Assembly: GCA_009599575.1 (NCBI GenBank) | Contig: VWND01000075.1 | Coordinates: 930,001 to 994,000 of the forward strand | DNA: 64,000 nucleotides | Origin: Blumeriella jaapii | Lineage: Eukaryota; Ascomycota; Leotiomycetes; Helotiales; Drepanopezizaceae | Direction: 5' to 3' | Shown here: one piece after another, positions 23,431-35,039 of the stretch | How the letters are laid out: each line of letters starts with the position of its first letter | Numbering within the stretch: position 1 is the stretch's first letter | Translations under genes and position numbers: made by a program | The notes under the pieces: model-generated | Told to the model about the DNA's origin: nothing | What the model saw: the letters and a program-made list of their open reading frames with translations, nothing else | Databases searched by the model: none

Positions 23431-24239
23431 TTCGTCGTTTTAACTTTTGGGTTTTTATAGTAAAAGCTAAAAAGCTGATTTTTTCCGAGGATTTTTTCTT
23501 ATCGGCTAAATTGACTGCGATGTTGTAAATTTTTTTCTGGTTTTTTTTTAATTTAAAATCGTTTTTTTCGAGTAATTTTAATCTTTTCGTTTTTTTTTAA
23601 TATAAGGATTTGTTTATTAATAATTTTGTCGAATTTTTTTTTTATATTAAATAAATCGCTGAATTTTAATTTAATTTTTTGTTTTATGATTTTTTTAATA
23701 GCTTCGTCGACGGCTTCGGAGCTGATATATTTGTCGATTTATTTTTCGCTTCGCATTAGTAATAAGCGTTTAAAAGCTGGTACTTTCTGAATAATTTGGA
23801 CCGGAGTGTCGGTATCGATATTTTTTATATCGTCGTTAATTTCTTTTATTATAAACGTTTTTCTAATAGTTTTATCGGTTTTTTTTCGAATTCCGAAATC
23901 TTTTTTCCTTTCGATTTTAACGTTCTTTTTTATATTAGTCGGTTTAGCGAATAGGACAGAAGCATTTTGCTTTTTTATAATTCGCTGGTTTAATTATACA
24001 ACTATAATATCTGCAGATGCGATACTTATATTAATAATATATATATTTGTTTTTCATTTATATATTTAAACTTTATTTACGCTTAAGATAAAAGTTTTTT
24101 TTTTGATTAATACGCTTTTTGGAATGTTTTCTTTTTTATTAATAAAAATCGTTTTTGCATTTTTTCTGTTTTTTAAGCAATCGTTCCATTTCGTATTTTT
24201 TATTTTTAAGCGAATAATGTTTAACCAGCTTTGATTTTC

Positions 24240-26035
24240 AATTTTGTTAAAAAGGCCCATTTCTGCTTCCGTCGGTCCGAAGCAAATCGCTCCGTACTTA
24301 TTAATATAACAAATATTATTATTTATACAGAAATTAAATGCTTTGCATTTTAAGCGAATATAAGGTTTTTCGCAGTGAATTTTTTTGTTATTACAGAATC
24401 TATATTTAGGGCCACGGGGTCTGTTTTGATAATTATTTTTATTATTTTAGTAGTCGCGATTTTGGTTTCCGCGTTGGTTTTTTTTTTTTTTTTAATAGTC
24501 GTTATTGTAGTTAGTGTTTCGCTGATTTTAATCGCTAGCACGAAAAAGTTGTTATTAGGCAGCCATTACTTTTACGATAGCTTAGCGAAATTGATCGCTT
24601 CGCGCATTTTGCGAAGAGTAATTATTATAAAAGCTATTTTAATCGTTTTTATTATCCGAATTAACGTAAAAGAGTTTTTTCTGCTGTTGCATAAGACCTT
24701 CGACTTTGTTCTGAAATTTTTGAATTTTGATATCGGTAAATTTTGACACGAAAGTTTCGATATTTTTGTCAAGTTTTTCCAAGCTAATAAGTTTTGCAAA
24801 GCGATTAAATAATATAATAACTGATTGTTTTTTGGCGATTTCGGTAACTTTTAATGGCTGGGCATATTTCTGCACTAAAGCTTCCACGTTTTTTTTGTAA
24901 ATAGGAAAAGGAGATTTCTTTTGATTTATAGCTTTAATAATACGTTCGCTTTGGTTTTGTTTAAGAACGAATTTTATAAATTTAAAATATTAATCGAAAA
25001 TTTCAGAGTTTTGTTTATTAATTTTAAAATGCTTAATAATTTTATTGCGAATATTAATTGGAAAGCCAAATAAAAACAATCTTTTTTGCTTAACCTCGTT
25101 TAAAATCTTTTTATTAACGAAAACGTCAAATATTTTCGTATAAATACGATAATAAGCCTTGAGTTTTTTAGCTTAGCGAATTGTTATAATAAACTATTTA
25201 AAAAAAGCGATAGTATCGCGGATTTGCTAGCGATCGTGGTTTCGGAATTCCGATTTCAAAGCTTTAATTAGCTTACGCCAGTTTCGAGCCTTAATAGCTT
25301 TTTATTTATTTATCGATTTAATAATATTTTTAATAATTAAGTTATAATAACGAAAGAGTTTATCGAATATTTCAGTTTTTAAAACTCCGAAATCTTTATA
25401 AGTTTTTTTATATTTCTCGATAAAATCGGTAACGTTGGCGCTATTAAATAAAAATGCACTAAAAGAGCCAGAGAAAAGCATGCGGCCTCGCATAAAAAAA
25501 CGAAAAGCGTCGTTGTCCATAATATTAGCGAAAATGTTGGTAGGGTTTGAATTAGACGAATAAATGTTTTTGGAGTTGCAAGTTAAGGGTTTTTAATATG
25601 AAAAAAATCGTTTTTAATAAAGGAGCTATCAAAAAAGTTTTTGTGTTTTTTAAAAGAATTAAATAAAATAAAATTGCGTTTAAATATTTGGGTAGCGTAT
25701 TAAAAAACTTGTTTTTTAATAAATTAACTGGATTAATATAATATTGCTATATAATCCACGGTTTCGATATTCCGTGGCTCAGACCAATGCACGTATAGCC
25801 ATTTTTTTATTATTTTTAATAAAAAGCCGCAAATTGTAATTGTCATAATTATAAAACGTAAGATTAAAAAGTTAAATTCTCGCCAGGCGTTTGACCAAAA
25901 GAAATTTAATTCAGAAGGGCCGAGCGCAGCGGTCGAAGCGCACGAACTAATATTCGATTTATTATTTTTAAACAAAAGAGCGATTTTCGAGCTTTGAATT
26001 TCGCACGGTATAAGATTGCCTGACCGTAATTTCAA
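24240..26035 (-). pseudogene. B1 gag region
   Basis: It starts with MKLRSGNLIPCEIQSSKIAL at 26035 (open to 25733), shared with B2 at 37803 (MKLRLNNFEPCEIQSAKVA). Further open pieces at 25520-25302 and 24887-24639 have gag-like helical composition. Near 24380-24260 a Cys cluster (HCEKPYIRLKC...ICFGPTEAEMG) may be a degenerate zinc knuckle just before the protease. The hydrophobic stretch LILRFIIMTITICGFLL in the first piece is probably the result of RIP-biased codons. Confidence 0.55.
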
Positions 26036-26263
26036 ACGTTTTTGAAATATATTGCATTTTTATAATTTAATAATTATGCGCAAAATAAGAAAAGTTATTA
26101 AAGGTCTTTTATATAATGCAGCTGCGAACAACATTATATAAAAAGTTTTTTAAGCCGTAGTGGCGAAATATCGAAATCGATTTTAATTGTGAATTTAAAA
26201 AATGCATCGGCGAATATATAAAAACGAAACACCGAAGTTTAAATTTCTGCGTAAATTATCAAA

Positions 26264-26530
26264 TATAAAAATAAATAGGAAAACCAAATTGATACGGCCA
26301 TATATCGGTAGGTAAAATAGTTTAAGGAATTCCTAGAAAAAACTGAAAAAAGGAAAAGAAAAATAAGTGAAGATATAAATTGAACTGCGTGCCTGCGGTA
26401 CTATTTAAGGGGGTGCTTTGCTCTTATATTTATTAAAAGTAGTCAGTGGCAGGGGGTCTCGGAGGGGTCCATGCCTCGACCATAGCTAAAACTACCAACT
26501 CCCATCAATACAAGGTATCACCGTTTTACA
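26264..26530 (-). repeat. B1 5' LTR (267 bp)
   Basis: The outer (right) half, ~26400-26530, is close to an unmutated sequence (e.g. CTGCGGTACTATTTAAGGGG); the inner half is mutated. It aligns end-to-end with 15234-15500. Confidence 0.9.
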
Positions 26531-26534
26531 ATAA

Positions 26535-26596
26535 CGGAAATTATTAATAAATCGTTATTAAAAAGCTTTCGAACGTTAAAATAACGCATATCGCGT
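26535..26596 (-). pseudogene. A1 pol/gag fragment between B1 and D
   Basis: A 62-bp remnant of A1, identified by alignment to A2 (~43470-43535), sandwiched between B1 and D. Too short to show a domain. Confidence 0.8.
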
Positions 26597-26601
26597 AATA
26601 C

Positions 26602-26859
26602 TGTTACGATCCTGGCCAGTGGTAATTGCCAGTGGTATGGTTGCCAGTGGTATGAATGCTGGTGGTGTTAGATTAAGGTTTGGGGCACGGACCACCTCGG
26701 CCACTAGGCCTCGCGCTAAATTACGTAATCCATAAGCGCAATCTATTGTATATAAAGTTCGCGACTCCGAGCATTTTAGCTCGGTGTTTTTCTTTTAATT
26801 TACATACGTACCTTTTGGTCCATATCACCTTTCTAATTACTTTTAAGCTAGCTATAATA
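26602..26859 (+). repeat. Element D 5' LTR (258 bp)
   Basis: It begins TGTTACGATCCTGGCCAGTG. The first half is nearly free of RIP changes, while the last half ends GCTAGCTATAATA where the partner LTR has GCTAGCTGTGACA. A TATAAAG-like box at 26749-26757 could be its promoter. Confidence 0.92.
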
Positions 26860-28560
26860 TAAAAAAAAACCAAACAACTTTCGCTAAAAAGCTTTGTATC
26901 CACGGTTAAAAACTCGATTTGCCTTTGCAACTCGAACTCTTTTCAAGCCGCCCGTACCGACGTTTATTTATCGATACCTTAATTAAAACTCCCTTCTATT
27001 AATCTTGTTTCCAGAAAAAGCTGGAGTCTTTCTTCCCTATCAATTCGATCTGTTTTTGCAATTCGAATCGCTTTTTTTTAATATATCCCATGCTTTTCTT
27101 ATAAATCGACGCGGCACCCGAAAACGAACGCAATTCGTACGATTCGGCTTCGAATCAGCATTTCCACTTTTTGCTTCTGCCTCTAGCGCTTTCGAATTTT
27201 TATTCGTTCCAGGTTTTTTCGACGACTTTGGCAGCGAATTTTTATTCTACGACTTTTTTATTAAACTATAATTATTTGCTGAATCTCTTCGTTTTATTAT
27301 CGAATTTAAAATCGAATTATACGACGCTGATATTTCAGTATCTTCAAACCGACGAATGCTTTTACGACTGCCTAGTATATCTGCCAACGCTAAAAGATTT
27401 ACTACGGCCCAGCAGTTTCAAATCGCTTAAATAATCGCTTAAATTATCGCCGCCGCTCGCTTTCCAGCTTTCGCTAATATCGCCCGCGACGCTTTTTTTT
27501 TATTCCGAGCTTCGCGCGCTTTTACGGCGGACCTTTAATTAATTCCCGAATATTACCTTTCCGTTCTCGATTTAGCTATTCTTCGAATCGAATTATTTAA
27601 AATCAAATACTTTCGTTATATTTTCAGCGATTATTAAAAAGAAATTAAATATAACATATAAAAAATAAATATAAAACTGTTTATTAAAAAATACTTAAAA
27701 AACTTTATATAAAATATAAACTAAATTAAAATATATTTCAAATGTATTATTGGAAAAGCAAAAACTATTATTTTAAAGCATTTAAACCCCGAGTTTTATA
27801 ATCAAGCCCAATCGGCCCGAAACGTTTTTCGCATTTTTAATTAGCGCTTTTTTAATTATAACCGCGTCCAGTCTGCCAAATTGCAATATAACAAACTTTA
27901 TATAAATAACGGTCAGATTTATAATAATTTTCGTTTTTTGTTTATTTGTTACGCAATTATTAGTAAAATTGCTAAAAACCGTTGATTTAAAAACATATAC
28001 GAAAAAATTATTTTTATTTTTAAATACAATTTCCGAATAAAAAAGTATAAAATAAATAATAATTATACTATTTTAAACGAATTTTTAGCCGTTGCGAATA
28101 AAAAATCACGCAATATCCGAGCTGAAAAAATGGCTTTTGCCCGTCGTATAAGCCATTTTTTTTTTGTTATAACTTTTGTCAATTAAAACTTTAAGCGTAC
28201 TTCCGGTATTTTTAAAGTCTTATAGCGTTCCATTTTTCCAGCCCTTTCTGTTCGTATAGCTTTTCTTTTTTTTGGCAAAAATTCTTACGAACGTATAATT
28301 GCTACTCTTGCCACCCCCGGTTTTCTCCGCTTAGCTGCGCGTTTTTTTAGCGTTTATTATAACTACGGCAAGCCCGGCCATTTCGCAAACGTTTGCTTCG
28401 ACGCTAAGCTTAATCGCAAAATCGCCGAAATAGTTATCGACGAAAAGCAAAACGATTTGTTAAAAAACTTTTAAACCGTGGCAAAAACTTTTATTATAAC
28501 AAAAAATTCGATTTGTAAAAAGATTTAAAATTTGACCAGCGTTTTTTAATAAAAAAACGA
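26860..28560 (+). pseudogene. Element D gag with CCHC zinc knuckle
   Basis: The plus-strand frame shows a nucleocapsid knuckle at 28355-28396: YYNYGKPGHFANVC. Two Tyr codons (TAT, TAC) occupy Cys positions and derive from TGT/TGC by TpG-to-TpA, so the original was C..C....H....C. Upstream, 27000-27430 has open pieces rich in Ser/Phe/Leu without further motifs. The first ~150 bases should hold the primer-binding site, which I could not identify. Confidence 0.6.
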
Positions 28561-28569
28561 TAGTTTTTA

Positions 28570-29290
28570 ATTTTTATAAAACTAACACGTAATAAATTAT
28601 ATATTAAAACATTTGTATATATCGATAGCGAAACTAATATTTTCGATGCGATTAAAACTTTTTTAACGTATTAACTTTTTTAACGTTTCGAAATAAATTT
28701 TATTCGGCTACACAAATCTATTATACCCACCGGCTATAATAGCGAGCCGGAAAAGCTTATTTTTTCCGCTATTCTTTTTTTTTTTACAATTAACCGACGT
28801 CGTATAAATTTTTCTTTTTTAATTATAAACCTGAGCTTTACCGACGTTTTTATTAATCGCAAATTTTTATAATACTACGATTTAAAGCAAGCGTATAGCC
28901 AAAAAAAAAACAAAATAAAATAGCCATTCGATATATTTATTATTTTTTATTTTAACGAACAGTTGTTCGTCGATTTTAATTAGCGAATAAAATTTAAAAT
29001 GCTTAATCGTATATATTAAAAAAATGCAAATAAACGAAACAGCGCAATAAAAGTTTTATATATTTCTGCCAATATTTTTACAACGATTAAAAAAGCTTAT
29101 TTAAATTTTAAAGCTAATAAACCCTCCACGTTTATGCGAAATTTTAAAAACAATTTAAACAAAATAAAAAAGTTTTTTATTAGCAGCCCTGAATAAACCA
29201 AGCCGGTTTTTTCAATCGGGCCAGTTGCTACCCTTTTTATTTCCAATTGCAATATCAGTTGTATTTTCGCTTTTACATTCAGCGCTTTAT
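28570..29290 (+). pseudogene. Element D aspartic protease
   Basis: The frame reads FVYIDSETNIFDAIKTFL, with the catalytic D-S-G now D-S-E (28621-28635) by G-to-A. It is followed by the flap/IIPTGYNSEPEKL block and by INRKFLQYYDLK near 28860. The spacing and content match a Ty3/gypsy retropepsin. Confidence 0.65.
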
Positions 29291-29599
29291 AAATACGTTA
29301 CGAAAAGCAAATGCGAGCCGCAAAAAAAAAAAGATTATTATTATTCAGCGATTGCACGTTTATTATTTTTATATATAATATAAACAGAAAACGTTTTCGC
29401 CGTACGAAAATCGCCGAATCTGAAAAAATTATATAGCTCGCGGCAATAAAAAGCATTTCCGTTCCCGACGCTTTGCAAGCCAAATATAATAACAACGTAG
29501 TTTTTATAAAAAAGCTTTTTCCAATTTAATATTCGAAATTCGAAAAACTGTTTTATAAGCAAAAAAGCGATAAGCTCGCTTTCCGCCGCTTCGGTATAA

Positions 29600-30290
29600 A
29601 TTATAAAATACATTTGGCCACGAAAAATACGCTTTTTATAAAACCATTTAAACGCTTTACGAATAAACAGCTTACAAAAGTCAAAAGTTATATTTTCGAC
29701 AATTTACACAAAAGTTTTATTAAACCTTTTAATATCTTCGCCGCCCCGATTTTATTTATTAAAAAATTAAACGGCTTTATGCGCTTATATATCGATTATC
29801 GCAAGCTTAACGATTTTACGAAAAAAAATTCCTATCTTTTGCTTTTAATTAACGAAATACTGGCGCGAATTATTAAAACCAAAATATTTACGAAAATTAA
29901 CATTTAATAAGTATTTAATCGAATCCGGATATCCGAAAAATTTAAAAAATTAATTAGTTTTCGCATCCGATACGACATATACAAATATAAAATTTTTTCG
30001 TTCGGCCTTATTAATAAGCCCGTTATATTTCAACGCTTTATTAATAATATTTTTATAAAGCATTTAAATAATTTCTGCTCGACGTATTTTAACGATATTT
30101 TTATTTATTTCGCGAATAATTTAAAATATAAAATTTACGTTAAAAAAATCCTGTCGATTTTAAAAAAATACGGCCTAAAAGCTGATATTAAAAAATGCGA
30201 ATTTAATATTACGAAAATCAAATTTTTAAGTTTCGTTATTAACATTTAAAATATTAAAATAAATCCGGAAAAAATCGCTATTATTAAAAA
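29600..30290 (+). pseudogene. Element D reverse transcriptase
   Basis: The frame is open at 29614-29907: KSFIKPFNIFAAPILFIKK, then FMRLYIDYRKLNDFTKKNSY, then KIFTKINI (family TKLDL, Asp to Asn). The active-site block is TYFNDIFIYF with YFND at 30085-30096 (family Y.DD, first Asp to Asn). Later come ILKKYGLKADIKKCEFN and FLSFVI. The catalytic loss makes it inactive. Confidence 0.8.
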
Positions 30291-30299
30291 CTAGCAATA

Positions 30300-31240
30300 T
30301 GCAACAAATATACGAAGCGTATAAAACTTTTTAGGCTTTTGCAATTTCTACAAACGCTTTATAGCCGGCTACAGCCGCATTTGCCGCCTTTTTACTGCTT
30401 TTACAAATAAAAACGTTTTTTTCGTATTCGAAAAAAAGCAGAAAAACGTATAGAAAACACTGCGCAAAGCTCTGCTAAATGCTTCTATTTTATGCTATTA
30501 CGACCCTTATAAGCAAACGCGCCTAAAAACCGACTTTTTTAATAAAATAATAATTAGCGTATTATCGCAATTGCAAAAAAATAACTTTTATTATCCGATC
30601 GGTTTTTTTTCCAAAACTATAATCGACGCCGAATTTAATTATCCGATTTACGACAAAAAGCTTTTCGCCATTTTTCGCTTTTTTAAAAATTACAAGCCGG
30701 AGCTGTTAAGCGTCTAAAAAAACGTATATATATACACCGATTATCGCGTTTTAAAATACTTTATAATAATTAAAAACCTTTCGGCCCGATAAATTCGATA
30801 AGCCGAGTTTTTCGCCGACTTTTATTTTACAATTATATACCGGTCGAAAATTATTAATACGTTCGCTAATACCCTTTTTCGTAAAAACCAAAACATTTCC
30901 TTATTAAAAGCACGACAGCGAGCGGCTCGAAAGCAGCAAATGCTTCCAAACGATAAATTAAATTTTTAAATTTTAAAAAAAATAACTGCTAAAAGCATAG
31001 CTACGTTAGCGCTTATAAAAATAACGTTCGATAAACGCGATAACGACAGCATTTTTTTCGAAAAAAACAGCGAGAACGAAAAAAATAAAATGCTTATAAA
31101 AAAACCCGCAAACCTAACTTCCGTAATCGTATACGATATACATAATTACGCAATTATAAACGACTTGCTGCAAGCTAACAAAAACTTTTTTTTTTTCGAA
31201 GCGCAACGAATGCAAATTCGCAATTATAATTTTAATTATT
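30300..31240 (+). pseudogene. Element D RNase H
   Basis: After the RT connection (FLGFCNFYKRFIAGY-like at 30330-30370), RNase H is readable: VLSQLQKNNFYYPIGFFS around 30560 and YDKKLFAIFRFFKNYKPEL around 30650. It ends near 30860-30900, where a former N.ADALSRR block stands. Numerous stops. Confidence 0.65.
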
Positions 31241-31249
31241 AATTGCGAC

Positions 31250-32330
31250 AAAACAAATTGTCCAAAGCAAATTAATAATGCTTTTAAAACCTTCCGAATT
31301 GCAAACCTTTTTAATCCGATATATCCACGAACAGCTTTGCGTAATATACGCTAAAATAAAAAAAATAAAACTTTTGGTCGGTCGCAAATATTATTAAAAA
31401 ATTATAAAAGCAGATATACAGCAATACGTTTCGAATTATCGTTGCATACGAATAAAAACTAAACGCGACAAAACCCCGAGCTTTCTAAAGCCTTTGCCTA
31501 TATTCAGCAAATCTTATTAATATTTGATAATAAACTTTACGAAGCTTTTATTAAACGAAAATAATTACGATTTCGCTTTCGTAATAATAAATCGCTTATT
31601 TAAAAAACCTTTGTTAATTTTCTGTTATAAAACTATCACAGCGAAAAAGCTGGCAACTTTGTTTTTGATTTATTAAATACGCTATTTCGGCATGCCGGAT
31701 TTAATTATTTCGAACCGAAAAGCTTAGTTTGTTTCGGTTTTTTAACAAAAACTCTGCCGCATATTAAAAACCAAAATCAAATTAATTATTGCGTACAATT
31801 TTAATATCGATAAACAAACCGAAATAATAAACTAATATATTAAACAACGCTTCCGCCCTTTTTGCTTCTACTACCAAAATAATTGAAAACGCTTTTTACC
31901 TTTGATAAATATTATACAACTGATTTTGCCGCACGAATTTTTCGGCAACGTTTCTTTTTTTTAAGTTTTAAATAAATACGAAGCTCGCATATTTTAAAAT
32001 ATAAACAACTTTCGTCCTTTTCGCTCGGCCACCGAAAAGCTTAATCGCGACGAGGTTTTGCATCTGGCCTTCCGAGCTAAAAAAATTGTAAAATACGCGC
32101 AATCGTTTATTACGCAATAACAAGCCAAAATAAAACGCTTCGCCAATTTATATAAACGACCAATAAATTGAAATATAAGCGACGAAGTATTAATAAGTAT
32201 TAAAAATTAAAAATTCGACCGATTTTTCCGGAAATTTTCAAATAAATAATACGGCCCAATTAAAATCGTCGATAAAATAAAAAAAAATTAAAAACTTAAT
32301 CTTTCCGCAAATTAATTAATCCATTTAATT
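31250..32330 (+). pseudogene. Element D integrase
   Basis: HHCC domain at ~31310-31460 (former H....H, then C..C in NYRCIRIKTKR), followed by the catalytic core with DFAFVIINRLFKK near 31570. The C-terminal block is near 32220-32330 (YGPIKIVDKIKK, then IHLIFHLYSLRKH). Degraded by stops. Confidence 0.65.
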
Positions 32331-32399
32331 TTCCATTTATATTCGCTCCGAAAGCATATCAGCGATTTTTTACCTGGCCAACGCCGCTCCGAACCAGCT

Positions 32400-32700
32400 T
32401 TTATTCAATTATTTTTTAAATAAACGGAATAAAAAATCGAAAAAATAATAAATTCGAAATTGCATAAAAAAATATTGCAATACCAAATCAATTAAAAAAG
32501 CGCTGATAAAAATCTCGAATAATACTTTTGTTTTAACGTTATAACGGCTTTTTATATTTTTTAAGTATTCCACCGATTATATCCCACCGCCAAAAGCCTT
32601 CTACGAACGCTTTTCGCATAATTGCAAGCTTATAACGAAAGCAGAAAAAATTACACCGAATTAAAAAACGATAAACCCATAACTGCAATTGCGAGGACGC
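32400..32700 (+). pseudogene. Element D chromodomain
   Basis: The plus frame reads IEKIINSKLHKKILQYQIN, then KSADKNLEYYF, then FHRLYPTAKSLLRTLF and LQAYNESRKNYTELKNDKP. This is the chromodomain plus conserved tail of fungal chromoviruses (E.IL.S...RK.LQY.VKWKG...WYPASDF...FH..YP..PGPPRRL..WLQAYEEGR). Aromatic-cage Trp codons are changed to stops or lost. Confidence 0.75.
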
Positions 32701-32723
32701 AGTTCTTCGAAAAAAAGGGGTAG

Positions 32724-32981
32724 TATTACGATTCTGGCCAGTAATAGTTGCCAATAGTATGGTTGCCAGTAATATAAATGCTGATAGTATTAAATTAAAG
32801 TTTAAGGCACGGACCATCTCGGCCACTAGGCCTCGCGCTAAGTCACGTGACCTATAAGCGCAACCCACTGTACATAAAGTTCGCGACCCCGAGCATTCTA
32901 GCTCGGTGTTTTTCTTTCAATTTATATACGTACCTTCTGGTCCATATCATCCTTCTGATCACCCTCAAGCTAGCTGTGACA
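32724..32981 (+). repeat. Element D 3' LTR (258 bp)
   Basis: It starts TATTACGATTCTGG (mutated TG start) and ends GCTAGCTGTGACA. Here the last half is the intact one. By hand count, 16 of 17 differences in the first ~90 bp are mutated in this copy, whereas 21 of 24 differences in the last ~145 bp are mutated in the 5' LTR. Confidence 0.92.
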
Positions 32982-32986
32982 AATAC

Positions 32987-34570
32987 GCTTAAAAAAAAAA
33001 CTTTGTTTAGGCCTAGGCGTTTTTTCGACTGGCGGAAAAGCTTTTAATTTTCTCGTATGCGTTTTGAAAATCGTTTGGAAAAAGGTTTTCGTTTTTATTA
33101 TTATTATTAAAAAGCGAATTTTCGGCCGGTTCGATTTCGTTTATATTTATCAGCTTAAAAAGGTTTTTAAATAAAACCGAAGGTCGGCCCGTAAAAAATC
33201 GTGCAGATTGGCCTTTTTGAATTTTTTGGTGTAAAATAAAAGACGAGCGTTGTCGTTGGTCCGATCGAAAAGAAAAAACGCCAAAAGGGGCGTTTTGGCG
33301 TGGAAAAAAAAAAAGAATAGCAGAGGGCTGAAAAAAAGCCTGTAAAGCATTTAAACGATTTTCGTACGTACGATTTGATTCGTAGTACGCTTTGATTAAA
33401 AACCTATTATTTTAATAAATAATAGATTTGGAAAAGCGATTCGCGTATAAAATTCGTTTAGCTAATTGATTTTGTTTTTTTTGTCGGACGGCGGTGAGCC
33501 AATTTTTAAAAGTCGTTGTACGCGCTTATTCCAAATGCAGCTTTTTTCGTAAACGTTTTGGTATTTTATTTCGGAAAGCGTTTCGAAGCTGTTTGTTAAT
33601 TCGTATTTGAGCGTTTGCTGCGAAAATGGAAAATCGCAGGTAAAAGCGCTAAAAGTCGTCGTGCGTATTTATTATAAGTATTTTAAATTCGTTTTCGGCC
33701 TTTTAAACGTCGGAAAAATCGGCCAGGAAATCGGCGATTTTTTTTATTAATTTTTCGAAAAATATAAAATCGGAACGGTTTAAAATACGCGGGATCAGAA
33801 ACTTTTTTGCTACGCTTTCGGTCTGATCGAATATATAATTTTTGCGAAATCGATCGTTAGCGAAATAATCGTAATAAAATTCGAAATTGTCGAAAACTTT
33901 AGTTTTTTAATAGCGTGTTTTGTAATTTTTATTATTATTTAGCTTAAACTTAAGGTTCGAAACGCGTTTTATACGAGCTAATCGAAAGTTAGCAGATAAA
34001 TAGAAATATAACGTTTAAAAAGCGCGCTAAAGTTTTGGCCGTTATAAGAAGATTTAAAAAAAGTTCGCGAAAAGCGTAAAAATTGATTTGCAATGTTTAT
34101 TAATTAAAATAAAACGTTGCGAAAAAAAAAAGCAGCGGATTCGCGATTAATAAAAGTACGTTCGATAGATTTTACTAAACGTTTTAATTAAGAGGTTTGT
34201 CGCAATCGTATAGTTTCCAGAAATTGTCGTTTACGCTTTTGCGCTTTTTTCAGTTAATTTTGCAAAAGTTTCAATTGAACGCTTTTAACGTTAAACTGCG
34301 AAATGGCAGGCGAAATAGTTGGCGCTCTGCTTTTTCCTTTGTTTTTCTTTTCTCGGGAGGAAAACTGTTTTTTAAAAAAAAAAGCTTTTGGAGAAGGCTG
34401 TTTTTTCGCTGATTGAAAAAAAGGTTGAAATGTAATAGCAAAAGCTGAAAAGCTCTGCTGAAAAAGGGATCGTTAAACAGGAGCTATTTTTCGCGAAATG
34501 CGGAAATAAGCTTTTTTACGACCGGTCGATCATTTTAGTATAATTCGTAAGAAATTCGAAAAAAAAAATA
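32987..34570 (-). pseudogene. A1 gag
   Basis: Minus-strand gag region. The open piece 33150-33350 (TPLLAFFLFDRTNDNARLLF) matches A2 43109-43306 in a different frame from the gag body. Aligned gag blocks include a basic N-terminal half and the capsid-like part near 33700-33900. No CCHC knuckle was found. The start codon is not certain. Confidence 0.6.
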
Positions 34571-34571
34571 G

Positions 34572-34593
34572 TTTACGCCGTCGTCAGCGTAAA
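34572..34593. repeat. Hairpin beside A1 5' LTR
   Basis: TTTACGC and GCGTAAA form perfect 7-bp arms around an 8-base loop, 17 bp inside the LTR border. The same element occurs in A2 at 41859-41880 with a different loop. Possible primer-binding or packaging structure. Confidence 0.5.
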
Positions 34594-34610
34594 AAAAAAG
34601 TTATTAATAA

Positions 34611-34874
34611 TATAACGATTTAATCAGTCGGAGGGCTGGGAAATCAGTCAATTAGTCGCCGTATTTATATGGTATAAAAAACGAGCTTTTGGTTTTGTAA
34701 TAAAAATATTTATTTAAAATTAACAACTGCAAAAAGCAGAGGTTGCTAAAAGGAGAAAGCTTTATATATATGATAATTTCCACAATTGATGGGAAATCCA
34801 CCAGAAGACCAGGGAGCTTGCAACTATACGTAGTTGCTGGGGTGACACGAGGGGCAAACGAGTGAATCGTTACA
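34611..34874 (-). repeat. A1 5' LTR (264 bp)
   Basis: It aligns with 3422-3685. Its outer (right) portion, from ~34790, is rich in intact G/C (ACCAGGGAGCTTGCAACTAT) and the left portion is mutated. Confidence 0.9.
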
Positions 34875-34936
34875 GTCGCGTTCGCCGTGCAATTCGCGAA
34901 ATGATTTTTTCCATTTTTTTTCGGTCGTTCGACGAC

Positions 34937-34959
34937 TACGATTACGATTACGATTACGA
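34937..34959 (+). repeat. Short ACGATT tandem tract in LINE E leader
   Basis: About four copies of the hexamer TACGAT/ACGATT lie just 3' of the A1 insertion, in the presumed 5' untranslated region of E. CpG cytosines in the tract are intact. Confidence 0.5.
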
Positions 34960-35039
34960 CGAATTATATATTCGCTTTATAAACGCAATTTTACCGTTTT
35001 AATTAAATTTGTATTTTAAAAAAAAAAAGCAAACGAATA

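Larger units (their letters stand above)
15234..26530 (-). mobile_element. Element B1: 11.3-kb Ty3/gypsy with an extra ORF, inside A1
   Basis: LTRs of 267 bp lie at 15234-15500 and 26264-26530. The TSD is ATAA (15230-15233 and 26531-26534); the empty site is visible in A2 near 43525-43540. The length, 11,297 bp, agrees with B2 after removal of A2 (11,295 bp). Minus-strand order is gag, protease, RT, RNase H, integrase, a hydrophobic AT-rich stretch, a ~3.2-kb ORF3 and the 3' LTR. If the LTR ends in C rather than CA, a 5-bp TSD (ATAAC) is also possible. Confidence 0.9.
26602..32981 (+). mobile_element. Element D: 6.38-kb Ty3/gypsy chromovirus inside A1
   Basis: LTRs of 258 bp lie at 26602-26859 and 32724-32981, with TSD AATAC at 26597-26601 and 32982-32986. 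The purine tract AAAAAAAGGGGTAG just before 32724 is a good polypurine tract and fixes the plus orientation. Order is gag with CCHC, protease, RT, RNase H, integrase, chromodomain. The A1 sequence joins seamlessly across the insertion when compared with A2 around 43440-43480. Confidence 0.92.
3422..34874 (-). mobile_element. Element A1: Ty3/gypsy chromovirus, split by C, B1 and D
   Basis: This is a full-length LTR retrotransposon on the minus strand with 264-bp LTRs at both ends and TSD GTCGC at 3417-3421 and 34875-34879. Subtracting C, B1, D and their TSDs leaves ~6,407 bp, matching A2 (6,462 bp, with LTRs 33 bp longer each). Order on the minus strand is gag, protease, RT, RNase H, integrase, chromodomain-like tail. 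The breakpoints are confirmed by intact sequence at the same places in A2 and A3. All frames are RIP-damaged. Confidence 0.9.

Noticed and set aside
23806..24746. Hydrophobic plus-strand frames that look like membrane proteins
   Set aside because: Antisense shadows of B1 gag; Phe/Ile/Val richness comes from AT-biased DNA. The same shadows recur on the opposite strand in B2.
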